From JBHEBG01 sp046557915 (GTDB taxonomy: Bacteria; Bacteroidota; Bacteroidia; Flavobacteriales; Flavobacteriaceae), in assembly GCF_046557915.1 (NCBI RefSeq), contig NZ_JBHEBG010000004.1, positions 186,001 through 250,000 of the forward strand: a stretch of DNA of 64,000 nt, in the 5' to 3' direction. This document shows, one piece after another, positions 45,199 to 53,479 of the stretch. The notes beneath the pieces are model-generated. The model saw only the letters and a list, made by a program, of their open reading frames with translations. It searched no databases and was not told the origin of the DNA. The stretch's first letter is position 1; each line of letters opens with the position of its first letter. Made by a program: the position numbers and the translations under genes.

Positions 45199-45215
45199 TA
45201 TTTAGTATTTGTACA

Positions 45216-45246
45216 CAAAAATAGAGCGATTAAAGGTTTCATCAAA
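45216..45246 (-). promoter_or_regulatory. Consensus Bacteroidota promoter of miaE
   Basis: On the minus strand TTTG (45246-45243), a 19-nt spacer and TATTTTTG (45223-45216) match both boxes exactly. The predicted start of transcription is about 10 nt before the miaE ATG. Confidence 0.75.
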
Positions 45247-45256
45247 ATATCATCTT

Positions 45257-45264
45257 TATCTTTG
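45257..45264 (+). promoter_or_regulatory. -7 box close to the TMEM220 gene start
   Basis: TATCTTTG matches TAnnTTTG exactly and ends 6 nt before the ATG at 45271, which would give a leaderless or nearly leaderless mRNA. No TTTG at -33. It lies back to back with the miaE promoter. Confidence 0.45.
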
Positions 45265-45270
45265 TAAGAC

Positions 45271-45630
45271 ATGAAGATTTTCTTTAAGATTTTTGCTTTT
45301 GCTTTTGGCCTGCTGTTCGTATTTTCGGCAGTGTTGCAATACAACGACCCCGATCCTTTTATTTGGATACTTATTTACGGTACGGCCGCGATTGTCTCTT
45401 TTTGGTTTGTGTGGAAAAGCATCTCCTTTAGGGTACCTCTGCTACTAGGAATTTTTGGACTAATGGGTTTTTTCTATATGTTTCCGAAAAATTTTCAGGG
45501 CTTTGCAATTGGTGATGGGGATATTGCTACGGTAGAGGAAGGTAGAGAAGCCTTTGGGCTTTTAATCATTGCCCTGGTAATGTTTGCTTTTGTACTAAGA
45601 TTGCGCTTTGTTAAAAAGTCAAAGATCTAA
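45271..45630 (+). CDS. Transmembrane family 220 protein
   Basis: 119 residues with four hydrophobic helices (about 3-22, 28-48, 52-72 and 92-112). QYNDPDPFIW near the end of helix 1 is the signature of the TMEM220 family. Function unknown in bacteria and in animals. It overlaps the convergent dnaX end by 12 nt. Confidence 0.85.
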   Translation: MKIFFKIFAFAFGLLFVFSAVLQYNDPDPFIWILIYGTAAIVSFWFVWKSISFRVPLLLGIFGLMGFFYMFPKNFQGFAIGDGDIATVEEGREAFGLLIIALVMFAFVLRLRFVKKSKI

Positions 45631-47439
45631 ATCAAACTCTTTTCTTAGCAGGTCTATTGCCGGGTTCTTTTCTCGAAGTTTTTGGTACTTTTCTTCTGGA
45701 GTAAAAGCAAATTTTTTGGCAGTTTCTTCATTTACCTTTATTTGCAGGCTAATAGCGTAATTATTCAGTTTTTCTTTTAAGTAGGTCATTAACCCATATT
45801 GTTCCCTTTCAATTTCTTTTTTCATGGTGCCGTTGGGAAGTTCTATATGCAATGTATGGTCTTTTCCTAATTTGGGAACATCGGCGTTTAGATTAGAGGC
45901 CAATATTTTTTGCCCTTTGGCATCTATTTTTTTTATGTAATTGTCCCAATGATGTATCATTTCCTCTTCTGTGAAAGCCGTTTTGGGCAATTCGCTCTCA
46001 TCTATTTGGGTATCTTTTTTATTTAGTTCATGGTTTTTTTTCGCCTTTAGGCTAGATAAGGACAGTGCCGATACCCTTTTGGAATGAATGTCTAGTTTAA
46101 TTTTTTTTGTAGCCGGCTTCGGTTTGGTGAGGGTGTCTACCTTAGAAGCCACTATAGTACCGGTTGTAGCCGTAGTATCTTGTAAGGGAGAAGTTTCGGC
46201 CATGCCGTCCTCAATGGGCGTTGTATCGGCCACCATTTCTTGGGAGGGCTCTTTTTCGGTGGGTTGTGACGTTAAAACAGGTGTGGTTGGGGTACTATTT
46301 GGAGTTTTATAGCGAGATGCAGGTACCAAGGACTCGGTTGCCGTGAGGTCTACATTTCCGGAATCAGGATTTTTTTTTTCGTCCTCAAAATTAATCGAGG
46401 AAAGTTTCATTAAGGATAGTTCAACCAAAAGACGTTGATTTCTACTGGTTTTATACTTAAGGTCGCAATCGTTCGCTATTTCTAGGGCCTTTAGTAAGAA
46501 ACTTTGAGCAGTTTTCGTGGATTGCTCCAGATACCTCTTTTTTGCTTCCTCACCCACTTCCAAGAGGCCAATGGTCTCTTGGTGTCTGCACACCATAAGA
46601 TCCCTAAAATGCGATGCCAGTCCGGAAATGAAGTGATGTCCGTCAAAACCCTTCGCCAAGGTTTGGTTTAAAAGGATCAATAATGAAGGTATATTGTGGT
46701 CCAATATCAATTCCGTAGCTCTAAAATAAGTGTCGTAATCTAGTACATTTAAGTTTTCGGTAACGGCCTTTCTGGTCAATTTTTTTCCGGAGAAGCTCAC
46801 CACTCTATCAAAGATGGATAAGGCGTCGCGCATAGCGCCATCCGCTTTTTGAGCAATAATGTGCAAGGCATCATCCTCGGCCTCAATTTCCTGACTTTCA
46901 GCAATATATTTTAGATAATTTGCGGCGTCTTTTACCGTAATCCTTTTAAAATCAAAGATTTGACAACGAGAAAGAATGGTAGGAATAATTTTATGTTTCT
47001 CTGTGGTCGCCAAAATAAAGATGGCATGCTTGGGCGGCTCTTCCAACGTTTTCAAAAAAGCGTTAAAAGCAGATTGAGAAAGCATATGAACTTCATCAAT
47101 GATGTACACTTTGTATTTCCCTACTTGGGGAGGAATACGTACCTGATCGATGAGGTTTCGGATATCGTCCACGGAATTGTTGGAAGCGGCATCTAGCTCA
47201 AAAATATTGAAGGCAAAATCCTCATCGGCAATTTCTGTACCATCTTGGTTTATGTTTTTGGCCAAAATCCGGGCACATGTGGTCTTTCCTACACCCCTTG
47301 GGCCACAGAACAACAGAGCTTGCGCCAAATGATTATTGTCTATTGCATTGGTCAGGGTATTGGTAATGGCCTGCTGCCCTACAACATCCTTAAAGGTTTG
47401 TGGTCTATATTTTCTTGCAGATACAATGAAAGGTTCCAA
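45619..47439 (-). CDS. dnaX: DNA polymerase III subunit gamma/tau
   Basis: 606 residues from the TTG at 47439 (reading EPFIVSARKYRPQTFKDVVG); two further in-frame TTG codons upstream, up to 47466, are alternatives, and no ATG is available. AAA+ module with GPRGVGKTTCARILAK, IIDEVHMLSQSAFNAFLKT and sensor regions, collar domain to about 360, then an acidic, Thr/Pro-rich linker and C-terminal tau domain. The clamp loader opens the beta clamp. The four-Cys zinc module of E. coli DnaX is absent: the stretch between Walker A and LDAASNN is short and has no Cys. Confidence 0.94.
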   Translation of the reverse strand: MEPFIVSARKYRPQTFKDVVGQQAITNTLTNAIDNNHLAQALLFCGPRGVGKTTCARILAKNINQDGTEIADEDFAFNIFELDAASNNSVDDIRNLIDQVRIPPQVGKYKVYIIDEVHMLSQSAFNAFLKTLEEPPKHAIFILATTEKHKIIPTILSRCQIFDFKRITVKDAANYLKYIAESQEIEAEDDALHIIAQKADGAMRDALSIFDRVVSFSGKKLTRKAVTENLNVLDYDTYFRATELILDHNIPSLLILLNQTLAKGFDGHHFISGLASHFRDLMVCRHQETIGLLEVGEEAKKRYLEQSTKTAQSFLLKALEIANDCDLKYKTSRNQRLLVELSLMKLSSINFEDEKKNPDSGNVDLTATESLVPASRYKTPNSTPTTPVLTSQPTEKEPSQEMVADTTPIEDGMAETSPLQDTTATTGTIVASKVDTLTKPKPATKKIKLDIHSKRVSALSLSSLKAKKNHELNKKDTQIDESELPKTAFTEEEMIHHWDNYIKKIDAKGQKILASNLNADVPKLGKDHTLHIELPNGTMKKEIEREQYGLMTYLKEKLNNYAISLQIKVNEETAKKFAFTPEEKYQKLREKNPAIDLLRKEFDLDL

Positions 47440-47573
47440 CAGAATCAACTTTATTTTGGCATTCAAAATGGAATGCCAATGGCTTACCTACAAATATAAA
47501 AATAGCAGGCTATTCTGTGGTTTGTTTTGGTTAGTTTAAGCGTTTTTTTATCAACAATTGTTCCCTATTGCCG

Positions 47574-47581
47574 TACCTTTG
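47574..47581 (+). promoter_or_regulatory. -7 box of rnpB
   Basis: TACCTTTG matches TAnnTTTG and ends 5 nt before the first paired base of RNase P RNA at 47587, just where transcription should start. The -33 region has only TTG 13 nt upstream. Confidence 0.6.
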
Positions 47582-47586
47582 TAAAT

Positions 47587-47893
47587 AGCAGGTCACCTTA
47601 TCGCCTCAAGGTTTTGGGGAGGAAAGTCCGGACACCAAAGTGCAGTATAGCGGGTAACACCCGTCATCCCGTTTTACGGGAGAGGACTAGTGCAACAGAA
47701 AGCAGGTACAGGTAATGCTGTAGTGAAATCAGGTAAACTCTATACGGTGCAACGCCATGTATATCAGCGTTTAAGGGTTGCACGCCCAAGTTGAAGGGTA
47801 GGCGGTTAGAGCATTTGGGCAACCAAATGTCTAGATAAATGATAAGGACCCGTCATTGACGGTCACAGAATCCGGCTTATGGCCTGCTTTTTT
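47587..47893 (+). ncRNA. rnpB: RNase P RNA, bacterial class A
   Basis: The 5' arm AGCAGGTCA (47587-47595) and 3' arm TGGCCTGCT (47880-47888) form helix P1, nine pairs with one G-U. The conserved GAGGAAAGTCC (47619-47629) and ACAGAATCCGGCTTAT (47865-47880) are the two strands of the universal catalytic core, and GTGCAACAGAAAGCAG-type joining sequence occurs in between (about 47690). A T tract follows P1 and ends the gene. About 307 nt, normal for the class. Catalytic RNA that trims tRNA 5' leaders. It is read rightwards between dnaX and rsmD. Confidence 0.95.
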
Positions 47894-47912
47894 ACACCGG
47901 TGATGGTAAGTG

Positions 47913-48452
47913 TTACTCGCGTTCAAAAAAACTAAAAATACTCCCGCCATACTTTCGCTGATTTGTAAAGTGTGCTAAATGCGATAAGTCCGTTTGTTTG
48001 GAATGCTCAATGATTAGCACGCCCCCCTCTAGGAGTAATTTATTGTTGAATACGGTTTCGGGAATCTTGGAAAAATCCGTAAGGGACATGCTGTATGGAG
48101 GGTCTGCAAAAATAATAGTTGCCTTATACGTTGTTTTTTCTAGATATTTTAAAGCGTCGCTTTTAACTGTTGTGATGCCGAAACCGAACTCTTGGGCCGT
48201 TTTATCGATGAACTTTACACAACCATGGTCCGCATCTACACAAACGATTTGGTCCGTTCCGCGCGATGCAAACTCATAACTAATATTACCCGTACCCGCA
48301 AAAAGATCCAAAACACAAATTTCATCAAAATAGTATGTATTGTTGAGAATGTTAAAAAGTGCTTCCTTGGCCATGTCAGTAGTTGGGCGCACAGGTAACC
48401 TTTTCGGCGCACTTATTCGTCTGCCCTTATATTTGCCAGATATGATACGCAC
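47913..48452 (-). CDS. rsmD: 16S rRNA (guanine(966)-N2)-methyltransferase RsmD
   Basis: 179 residues; start GTG directly behind the DUF3822 stop. MRIISGKYKGRRI and the RPTTDMAKEALFNIL segment are typical, DLFAGTGNISYEFASRG is the SAM site and FADPPYSMS the catalytic NPPY-type motif. It methylates G966 of 16S rRNA. Third gene of an operon with DUF3822 and the 216-residue protein. Confidence 0.94.
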   Translation of the reverse strand: MRIISGKYKGRRISAPKRLPVRPTTDMAKEALFNILNNTYYFDEICVLDLFAGTGNISYEFASRGTDQIVCVDADHGCVKFIDKTAQEFGFGITTVKSDALKYLEKTTYKATIIFADPPYSMSLTDFSKIPETVFNNKLLLEGGVLIIEHSKQTDLSHLAHFTNQRKYGGSIFSFFERE

Positions 48453-49286
48453 TTAGAGCGAATTTAAAATGGTGAAATCTATGGAGTCCTTAGCTACATC
48501 TTCCAAATGATCATGACCACTAGAGGTAACAAAAATTGAAATATGTTGAATGTACTGGAAACATATCGAATAAATTTCATCGTCTTCTTCAACGGCCCCA
48601 AAAAGTCTAAGTTTTGTTGTTTCGGTGTCCAATTTTAACTGCTCCAAGCTAAATAGCAGGTAATAGATAAAATCTTCTTTGGAAGTGTACTGGAAACTAT
48701 TGTAAAAAAGAAGCTTTTTATGGGACAACACCGTAATTTCCATTTGCTTTGGGGAAACATGCACATAACATACGGGTTCATTGCCGTTGGTGTGGGTGTT
48801 CAATAAGGTCTGTATGAGTATGGTAGCATTGTGCATAAACTCAAACTCGCCAAAAAGGTCATAGATATAGTTGTTGATGTTAACGAAAGGTACGTAAACG
48901 TTTACCATATCATAGCTTTCGATCTCATCAAATTCTAAATGGTCGTTCGCCAATATCTTGGTATTGAATTTCAGATAATTTGCCAGTTCTTTTTCATCAA
49001 AGAGGGCTTTGGGTACTAGGCCGAATAAATTGTTCTTATGGATCACCGTAACTTCGGAAAAGGAAAAATCAGTGATTTGGTGGGCCGCAAAAAGTTCTTT
49101 TGTTTTTTTCTGAAGATCAAATGGCGATAGCTCGTTTCCGAAGTCGAGATTTTCGGAGACCACAATTTTGTTCCCGATAGTATCGAGCACACAAAAAGAA
49201 AGTCCATTCAAGCTAACTTGAATGGACAATTTATGATATTCTTTTGAAGAATTTTCTAAGGTGCTAATTGTCCTCTTTTTTGTCAT
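48453..49286 (-). CDS. DUF3822 family protein
   Basis: 277 residues with no signal peptide or membrane helix. Repeated beta strands such as LSIQVSLNGLSFCVLDTIGNK and VCYVHVSPKQMEITVLSHKK give an actin-like ATPase look (as in DUF3822), but no complete nucleotide motif is clear. It is almost always next to rsmD in Bacteroidota; function unknown. The start overlaps the upstream gene by 23 nt. Confidence 0.85.
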   Translation of the reverse strand: MTKKRTISTLENSSKEYHKLSIQVSLNGLSFCVLDTIGNKIVVSENLDFGNELSPFDLQKKTKELFAAHQITDFSFSEVTVIHKNNLFGLVPKALFDEKELANYLKFNTKILANDHLEFDEIESYDMVNVYVPFVNINNYIYDLFGEFEFMHNATILIQTLLNTHTNGNEPVCYVHVSPKQMEITVLSHKKLLFYNSFQYTSKEDFIYYLLFSLEQLKLDTETTKLRLFGAVEEDDEIYSICFQYIQHISIFVTSSGHDHLEDVAKDSIDFTILNSL

Positions 49287-49914
49287 AGATCGGAGGCCAG
49301 TTACCGTTGGTACTTACGTCTGTCATTGATCCAACCTTAATTTCCGTTCCGTTTACCTCTTCCACACTCATATGGGAGTTTTCTATCAATAACAAATCTT
49401 TCGGTTGATCGGACAATACAACGTTCTTTTTAACCTTGGCCTCAAAAACCGCTGCTCTGTATCCACTTCTATCAATGAAACCAGATTCCAAATCAAACTT
49501 TTCGCCGTTTGGCGCACCTGGTACATTCATCATTGTCTTATATCTATCGTCATTGCCAAAAAGGGTGTCCTTTACAGAAACAAAACCAAGTGTATCTATA
49601 ATTTTAACTTCCTTTAGCAAGTCAATTCCATAGGTTTTATCGAACTCCATATAGGAGGAATCCCTTTGCTGCGTAATGGTAATTTTACCAGTATCAACAA
49701 AACTCACCAATGTCTTAAAATCGTTTGCGTATTTGCCGTTAACAAATTTATAGGACTCCTGGGATTTTTGGATATCCTTAAGTTTGGATATAACTTTGGC
49801 AAACCTTTCTTGTTTTACCTTTTTAAATTCAATAGGAGCATTCACGGATTTATAGATTAAAAATCCTAAACCGATACATACTACCCAAAGTACAACTTGA
49901 ATTATGGTCTTCAT
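49264..49914 (-). CDS. Membrane-anchored protein upstream of DUF3822, function unknown
   Basis: 216 residues: one N-terminal helix (about 3-22) anchors it, a coiled-coil-like stretch follows (KKVQERFAKVISKLKDIQKSQ), then a mixed domain with KYANDFKTLVSFVD, close to a periplasmic or cytoplasmic sensor size. No family recognised. First gene of the operon with DUF3822 and rsmD; the promoter at 49948-49955 reads towards it. Confidence 0.7.
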   Translation of the reverse strand: MKTIIQVVLWVVCIGLGFLIYKSVNAPIEFKKVKQERFAKVISKLKDIQKSQESYKFVNGKYANDFKTLVSFVDTGKITITQQRDSSYMEFDKTYGIDLLKEVKIIDTLGFVSVKDTLFGNDDRYKTMMNVPGAPNGEKFDLESGFIDRSGYRAAVFEAKVKKNVVLSDQPKDLLLIENSHMSVEEVNGTEIKVGSMTDVSTNGNWPPIYDKKEDN

Positions 49915-49947
49915 TTTATTAGTGTTAATTAAATTTAGCGGTTATCA

Positions 49948-49955
49948 CAAATCTA
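49948..49955 (-). promoter_or_regulatory. -7 box of the DUF3822-rsmD operon
   Basis: TAGATTTG on the minus strand matches TAnnTTTG exactly, about 34 nt before the ATG at 49914. No -33 match at 19 nt. Confidence 0.4.
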
Positions 49956-50000
49956 CAATTTTTTTTTAATCGTAAAAGGTTTTGGCCTAAAAATCCTGAT

Positions 50001-50008
50001 TATCTTTG
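50001..50008 (+). promoter_or_regulatory. -7 box close to the RecD-like helicase start
   Basis: TATCTTTG matches TAnnTTTG; TTTG at 49981 is 16 nt upstream. It ends 7 nt before the ATG at 50016, giving a very short leader, like the TMEM220 gene. Confidence 0.45.
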
Positions 50009-50015
50009 GTAACCT

Positions 50016-51446
50016 ATGAATATGCTCACATCCGCTTCTTTCTACAAAATTTTGAGGGATAAGTTTCCACACGAACCCACCGTTAAACAAGAGTTTGCCC
50101 TACAAAAGCTTACCGACTTCCTTTTATCCAAGGAAAAAGATAACATTTTTTTGTTAAAAGGATTTGCAGGTACAGGGAAAACCACCATAATAGGTACTAT
50201 TGTGACCAATCTTTGGAATACCAAAATGAAAGCGGTATTAATGGCTCCCACGGGTAGGGCCGCCAAAGTAATGTCTAATTACGCAAATACCCAAGCTTTT
50301 ACCATCCATAGAAAAATCTATTTTCCAAAGAAGGAAAGTGGTGGCGGGGTACGTTTTGTACTGGCCCCCAACAAGCATAGGGATACCGTTTTTATAGTGG
50401 ACGAAGCTTCTATGATACCTGATGCGCCGGCCGACTCAAAATTGTTCGATAATGGCTCTTTGTTGGATGATTTATTGATGTTTGTCTACTCCGGACATAA
50501 TTGTAAATTGATATTGATTGGCGACACGGCACAATTACCCCCCGTTCATTTAAGCCTCAGTCCAGCCTTGGATGAGGACAAATTGACCTTAAATTATAAT
50601 AAGGACGTTATTTTGCTAGAGCTTGACGAAGTGGTGCGCCAAGCAGAGAATTCTGGAATACTGGTGAATGCTACAAACCTACGCGAACAACAACGTTATG
50701 CTGCAGATACATTTAGTTTTAATGTGGCACCTTATAAAGATATTGTCCGTCTTATTGATGGGCACGATATCCAAGAAGCCATTGACAATGCCTATAGTCA
50801 GTATGGAAAGGAAGAAACAGCCATAATTGTACGTTCCAATAAACGAGCAAACCTTTATAACGAAAACATAAGGAACCGTATTCTATATTTGGAAAACGAA
50901 CTGGCCACGGGTGATTACATGATGGTGGTAAAGAATAACTACTTTTGGTTAAAACCAACTACGGAAGCCGGGTTTATAGCCAATGGTGACATCATTGAAA
51001 TATTGGAGATTTTTGCCATAAAGGAACTCTACGGATTTAAGTTTGCGGAAGTAAAAGTAAAAATGGTCGATTACCCCAATCAAAAACCATTTGAGACCGT
51101 ACTTTTGCTAGACACCATTAAGGCGGAGACCCCTTCTTTATCCTATGATGATGGCAACCGATTGTATCAAGAAGTGTTGAAGGATTATGCCATGGAAAAA
51201 TCTAAATACAAGAAGTTCCTGGCCGTTAAAAACAATAAGTATTTTAATGCGCTTCAAGTAAAATTTTCATATGCCATTACCTGCCATAAATCTCAGGGAG
51301 GGCAATGGAATACAGTCTTTGTAGAACAGCCGTACTTACCTAACGGTATAGATTTGGAGTACCTGCGATGGTTGTATACTGCGGTTACCAGAGCTAAAAA
51401 TCAGCTGTATTTAATTGGCTTTAAAGACGATTTTTTTGTTGATTAG
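50016..51446 (+). CDS. RecD-like superfamily 1 DNA helicase
   Basis: 476 residues. Walker A in LKGFAGTGKTTIIGTIV (about 52), then MAPTGRAAKVM (motif Ia), IVDEASMIPD (motif II), LIGDTAQLPPVHL (motif III) and the C-terminal UvrD-like region with TCHKSQGGQWNTVFVEQ and LYTAVTRAKNQLYLIGF. It lacks the N-terminal extension of RecD2. It is likely a 5'-3' DNA helicase; a role in repair is inferred. A second ATG at 50022 is possible as start. Confidence 0.9.
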   Translation: MNMLTSASFYKILRDKFPHEPTVKQEFALQKLTDFLLSKEKDNIFLLKGFAGTGKTTIIGTIVTNLWNTKMKAVLMAPTGRAAKVMSNYANTQAFTIHRKIYFPKKESGGGVRFVLAPNKHRDTVFIVDEASMIPDAPADSKLFDNGSLLDDLLMFVYSGHNCKLILIGDTAQLPPVHLSLSPALDEDKLTLNYNKDVILLELDEVVRQAENSGILVNATNLREQQRYAADTFSFNVAPYKDIVRLIDGHDIQEAIDNAYSQYGKEETAIIVRSNKRANLYNENIRNRILYLENELATGDYMMVVKNNYFWLKPTTEAGFIANGDIIEILEIFAIKELYGFKFAEVKVKMVDYPNQKPFETVLLLDTIKAETPSLSYDDGNRLYQEVLKDYAMEKSKYKKFLAVKNNKYFNALQVKFSYAITCHKSQGGQWNTVFVEQPYLPNGIDLEYLRWLYTAVTRAKNQLYLIGFKDDFFVD

Positions 51447-51478
51447 GAATACGCTATTTTAGTGCCAAAGATTTACGC

Positions 51479-52045
51479 ATGACTTCCGAAACTATTATTA
51501 GCATTTTTTTGGGAATTGGACTCGCTGCCTCGGTGGGCTTTAGGGTGTTTTTACCCTTGTTTGCCTTAAGTTTGGCCGCTTACTTCAATGTTTGGGAACT
51601 CAATGAAAGTTGGCAGTGGATAGGAAGTTTGGCGGCCCTTATTACGCTGGGTATCGCCACCTTGGTAGAAATATTCGCCTATTTTATTCCTTGGGTAGAT
51701 AATTTATTGGATAGTATCGCCATTCCTTTAGCTGCAATAGCTGGGACCGCGGTTATGGTCTCCACTATCGCCAATATGGATCCGGTAGTAACCTGGTCTT
51801 TGGCCATTATAGCCGGAGGAGGAACGGCAACGGCAATAAAGGGAGCGGGTGCCACAAGTAGATTGGCTTCTACCGCAACCACCGGAGGTTTGGCAAATCC
51901 ATTGGTGTCAACCATGGAAACAGGCACCGCGGTAGTGGTATCCACAGCTTCTATCTTTGCCCCAATGCTCGCTGCACTATTAGTAATCATTATTCTGGTT
52001 ATGATATTCTTGATTTATAGAAAATTGAGACCTAAGAAAAACTAA
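51479..52045 (+). CDS. DUF4126 family membrane protein
   Basis: 188 residues with about five hydrophobic stretches. [20 protein letters not shown] at the N-terminus, [19 protein letters not shown] and [20 protein letters not shown] are typical of DUF4126, a family of small membrane proteins of unknown function. Lies 8 nt before kdsB. Confidence 0.85.
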   Translation: MTSETIISIFLGIGLAASVGFRVFLPLFALSLAAYFNVWELNESWQWIGSLAALITLGIATLVEIFAYFIPWVDNLLDSIAIPLAAIAGTAVMVSTIANMDPVVTWSLAIIAGGGTATAIKGAGATSRLASTATTGGLANPLVSTMETGTAVVVSTASIFAPMLAALLVIIILVMIFLIYRKLRPKKN

Positions 52046-52052
52046 AAACAAA

Positions 52053-52781
52053 ATGAAGATTATCTCTGTGATACCTGCTCGCTATGCAGCTTCCAGGTTT
52101 CCTGCCAAATTAATGCAAGACTTGGAAGGAAAACCCGTGATATTGCGTACCTACGAAGCAGTGGTACGCACGGGTCTCTTCCAAGAAGTATTTGTGGCCA
52201 CCGATAGCGAGGTAATTTTTGATACGGTGGTAAGTGCTGGTGGTAAGGCTATTATGAGTTTAAAAGAGCACGATTGCGGAAGCGATAGAATTGCAGAAGC
52301 CGTGTCGTCCATGGACGTGGATATTATCGTAAATGTACAAGGAGACGAGCCTTTTACCGATAGGGAAAGTTTGGCCGGTGTGTTGGCCGTATTCCAAGAT
52401 GATATAGACAAGGAAATAGATTTGGCATCACTAATGACCCAGATTACGGATCCAGAAGAAATAGACAATCCAAATACGGTAAAGGTTATAGTGGACAATA
52501 GAAATTTTGCGTTGTACTTTTCGCGCTCTCGAATTCCATATCCTAGATCGAAAGACGAAAACATAACATATTTTAAGCATAAAGGAATCTACGCGTTTAG
52601 GAAAAGCGCTTTAATGGATTTTCAACGTTTACCCATGCTTTCCTTGGAAGCTACCGAAAAAATTGAGGCTATTCGCTATTTGGAATATGGAAAGAAAATA
52701 AAAATGGTGGAAACACACGTAACTGGTATAGAAATTGATACACCAGAAGACTTAGAAAGGGCTAAAAAAGCATGGAAATAG
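52053..52781 (+). CDS. kdsB: 3-deoxy-manno-octulosonate cytidylyltransferase
   Basis: 242 residues. [51 protein letters not shown] and VNVQGDEPF are the nucleotide and sugar motifs of KdsB. It activates Kdo (or 8-amino-Kdo) as its CMP derivative for lipid A attachment. The HAD gene begins 10 nt before its stop, and the KdnB-like gene follows, suggesting that the activated sugar may be modified Kdo. Confidence 0.95.
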   Translation: MKIISVIPARYAASRFPAKLMQDLEGKPVILRTYEAVVRTGLFQEVFVATDSEVIFDTVVSAGGKAIMSLKEHDCGSDRIAEAVSSMDVDIIVNVQGDEPFTDRESLAGVLAVFQDDIDKEIDLASLMTQITDPEEIDNPNTVKVIVDNRNFALYFSRSRIPYPRSKDENITYFKHKGIYAFRKSALMDFQRLPMLSLEATEKIEAIRYLEYGKKIKMVETHVTGIEIDTPEDLERAKKAWK

Positions 52782-53476
52782 ATTACAGCAATATAAAGGT
52801 CATTGGATTTGATGCCGATGACACCTTATGGGTTAATGAAACCTACTTTAGGGAAGCGGAAGAAAAGTTCGCCGATCTTTTGGAAAATTATGAAACCAAA
52901 AACAAGATCGATCAAGAACTTTTTAAAATGGAGATGAAAAATCTTGAACTCTATGGATATGGAATTAAAGGGTTTATGCTTTCCATGGTAGAGTCCGCAA
53001 TGGATATTTCAAATAATAAGGTTTCAAAAGCAACGATTTGGGAAATTTTGAATCTAGGTAAAAAGATGATTTCCCATCCGGTAGAACTTTTAGATGGAGT
53101 AGAGGAGGTATTACAAAAACTATCGGGGAAGTATAGACTTATTGTCCTAACCAAGGGAGATTTATTGGATCAGGAGCGGAAACTGGAACGATCGGGCCTA
53201 TCCAAGTATTTTCATCATGTGGAAGTATTAAGCGACAAAAAAGAGGAAAACTATAAAAACCTGTTGGATCATTTGGAGATTAAGGTAGAGGAATTCTTAA
53301 TGATAGGAAACTCTCTTAAATCCGATGTTTTACCAATTGTTAATATCGGCGCAAAAGCGGTGCACATTCCGTTTCATACAACGTGGAAACACGAGGAAGT
53401 ACCCGTTGCCGAACAGACCAATAACCACCTGACCCTAAGTGCGATATTGGATATATTAAAGTATTTGAACAATTAG
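52772..53476 (+). CDS. HAD-superfamily hydrolase in the kdsB operon
   Basis: 234 residues, type I cap. Motif I DADDTLW (DxDDT), motif II in [11 protein letters not shown], motif III Lys in [12 protein letters not shown] and motif [13 protein letters not shown] small-molecule phosphatase is likely. It is not the KdsC type by length, but its 10-nt overlap with kdsB makes a role in Kdo or sugar phosphate metabolism a reasonable guess. Confidence 0.85.
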   Translation: MEIDYSNIKVIGFDADDTLWVNETYFREAEEKFADLLENYETKNKIDQELFKMEMKNLELYGYGIKGFMLSMVESAMDISNNKVSKATIWEILNLGKKMISHPVELLDGVEEVLQKLSGKYRLIVLTKGDLLDQERKLERSGLSKYFHHVEVLSDKKEENYKNLLDHLEIKVEEFLMIGNSLKSDVLPIVNIGAKAVHIPFHTTWKHEEVPVAEQTNNHLTLSAILDILKYLNN

Positions 53477-53479
53477 CCT

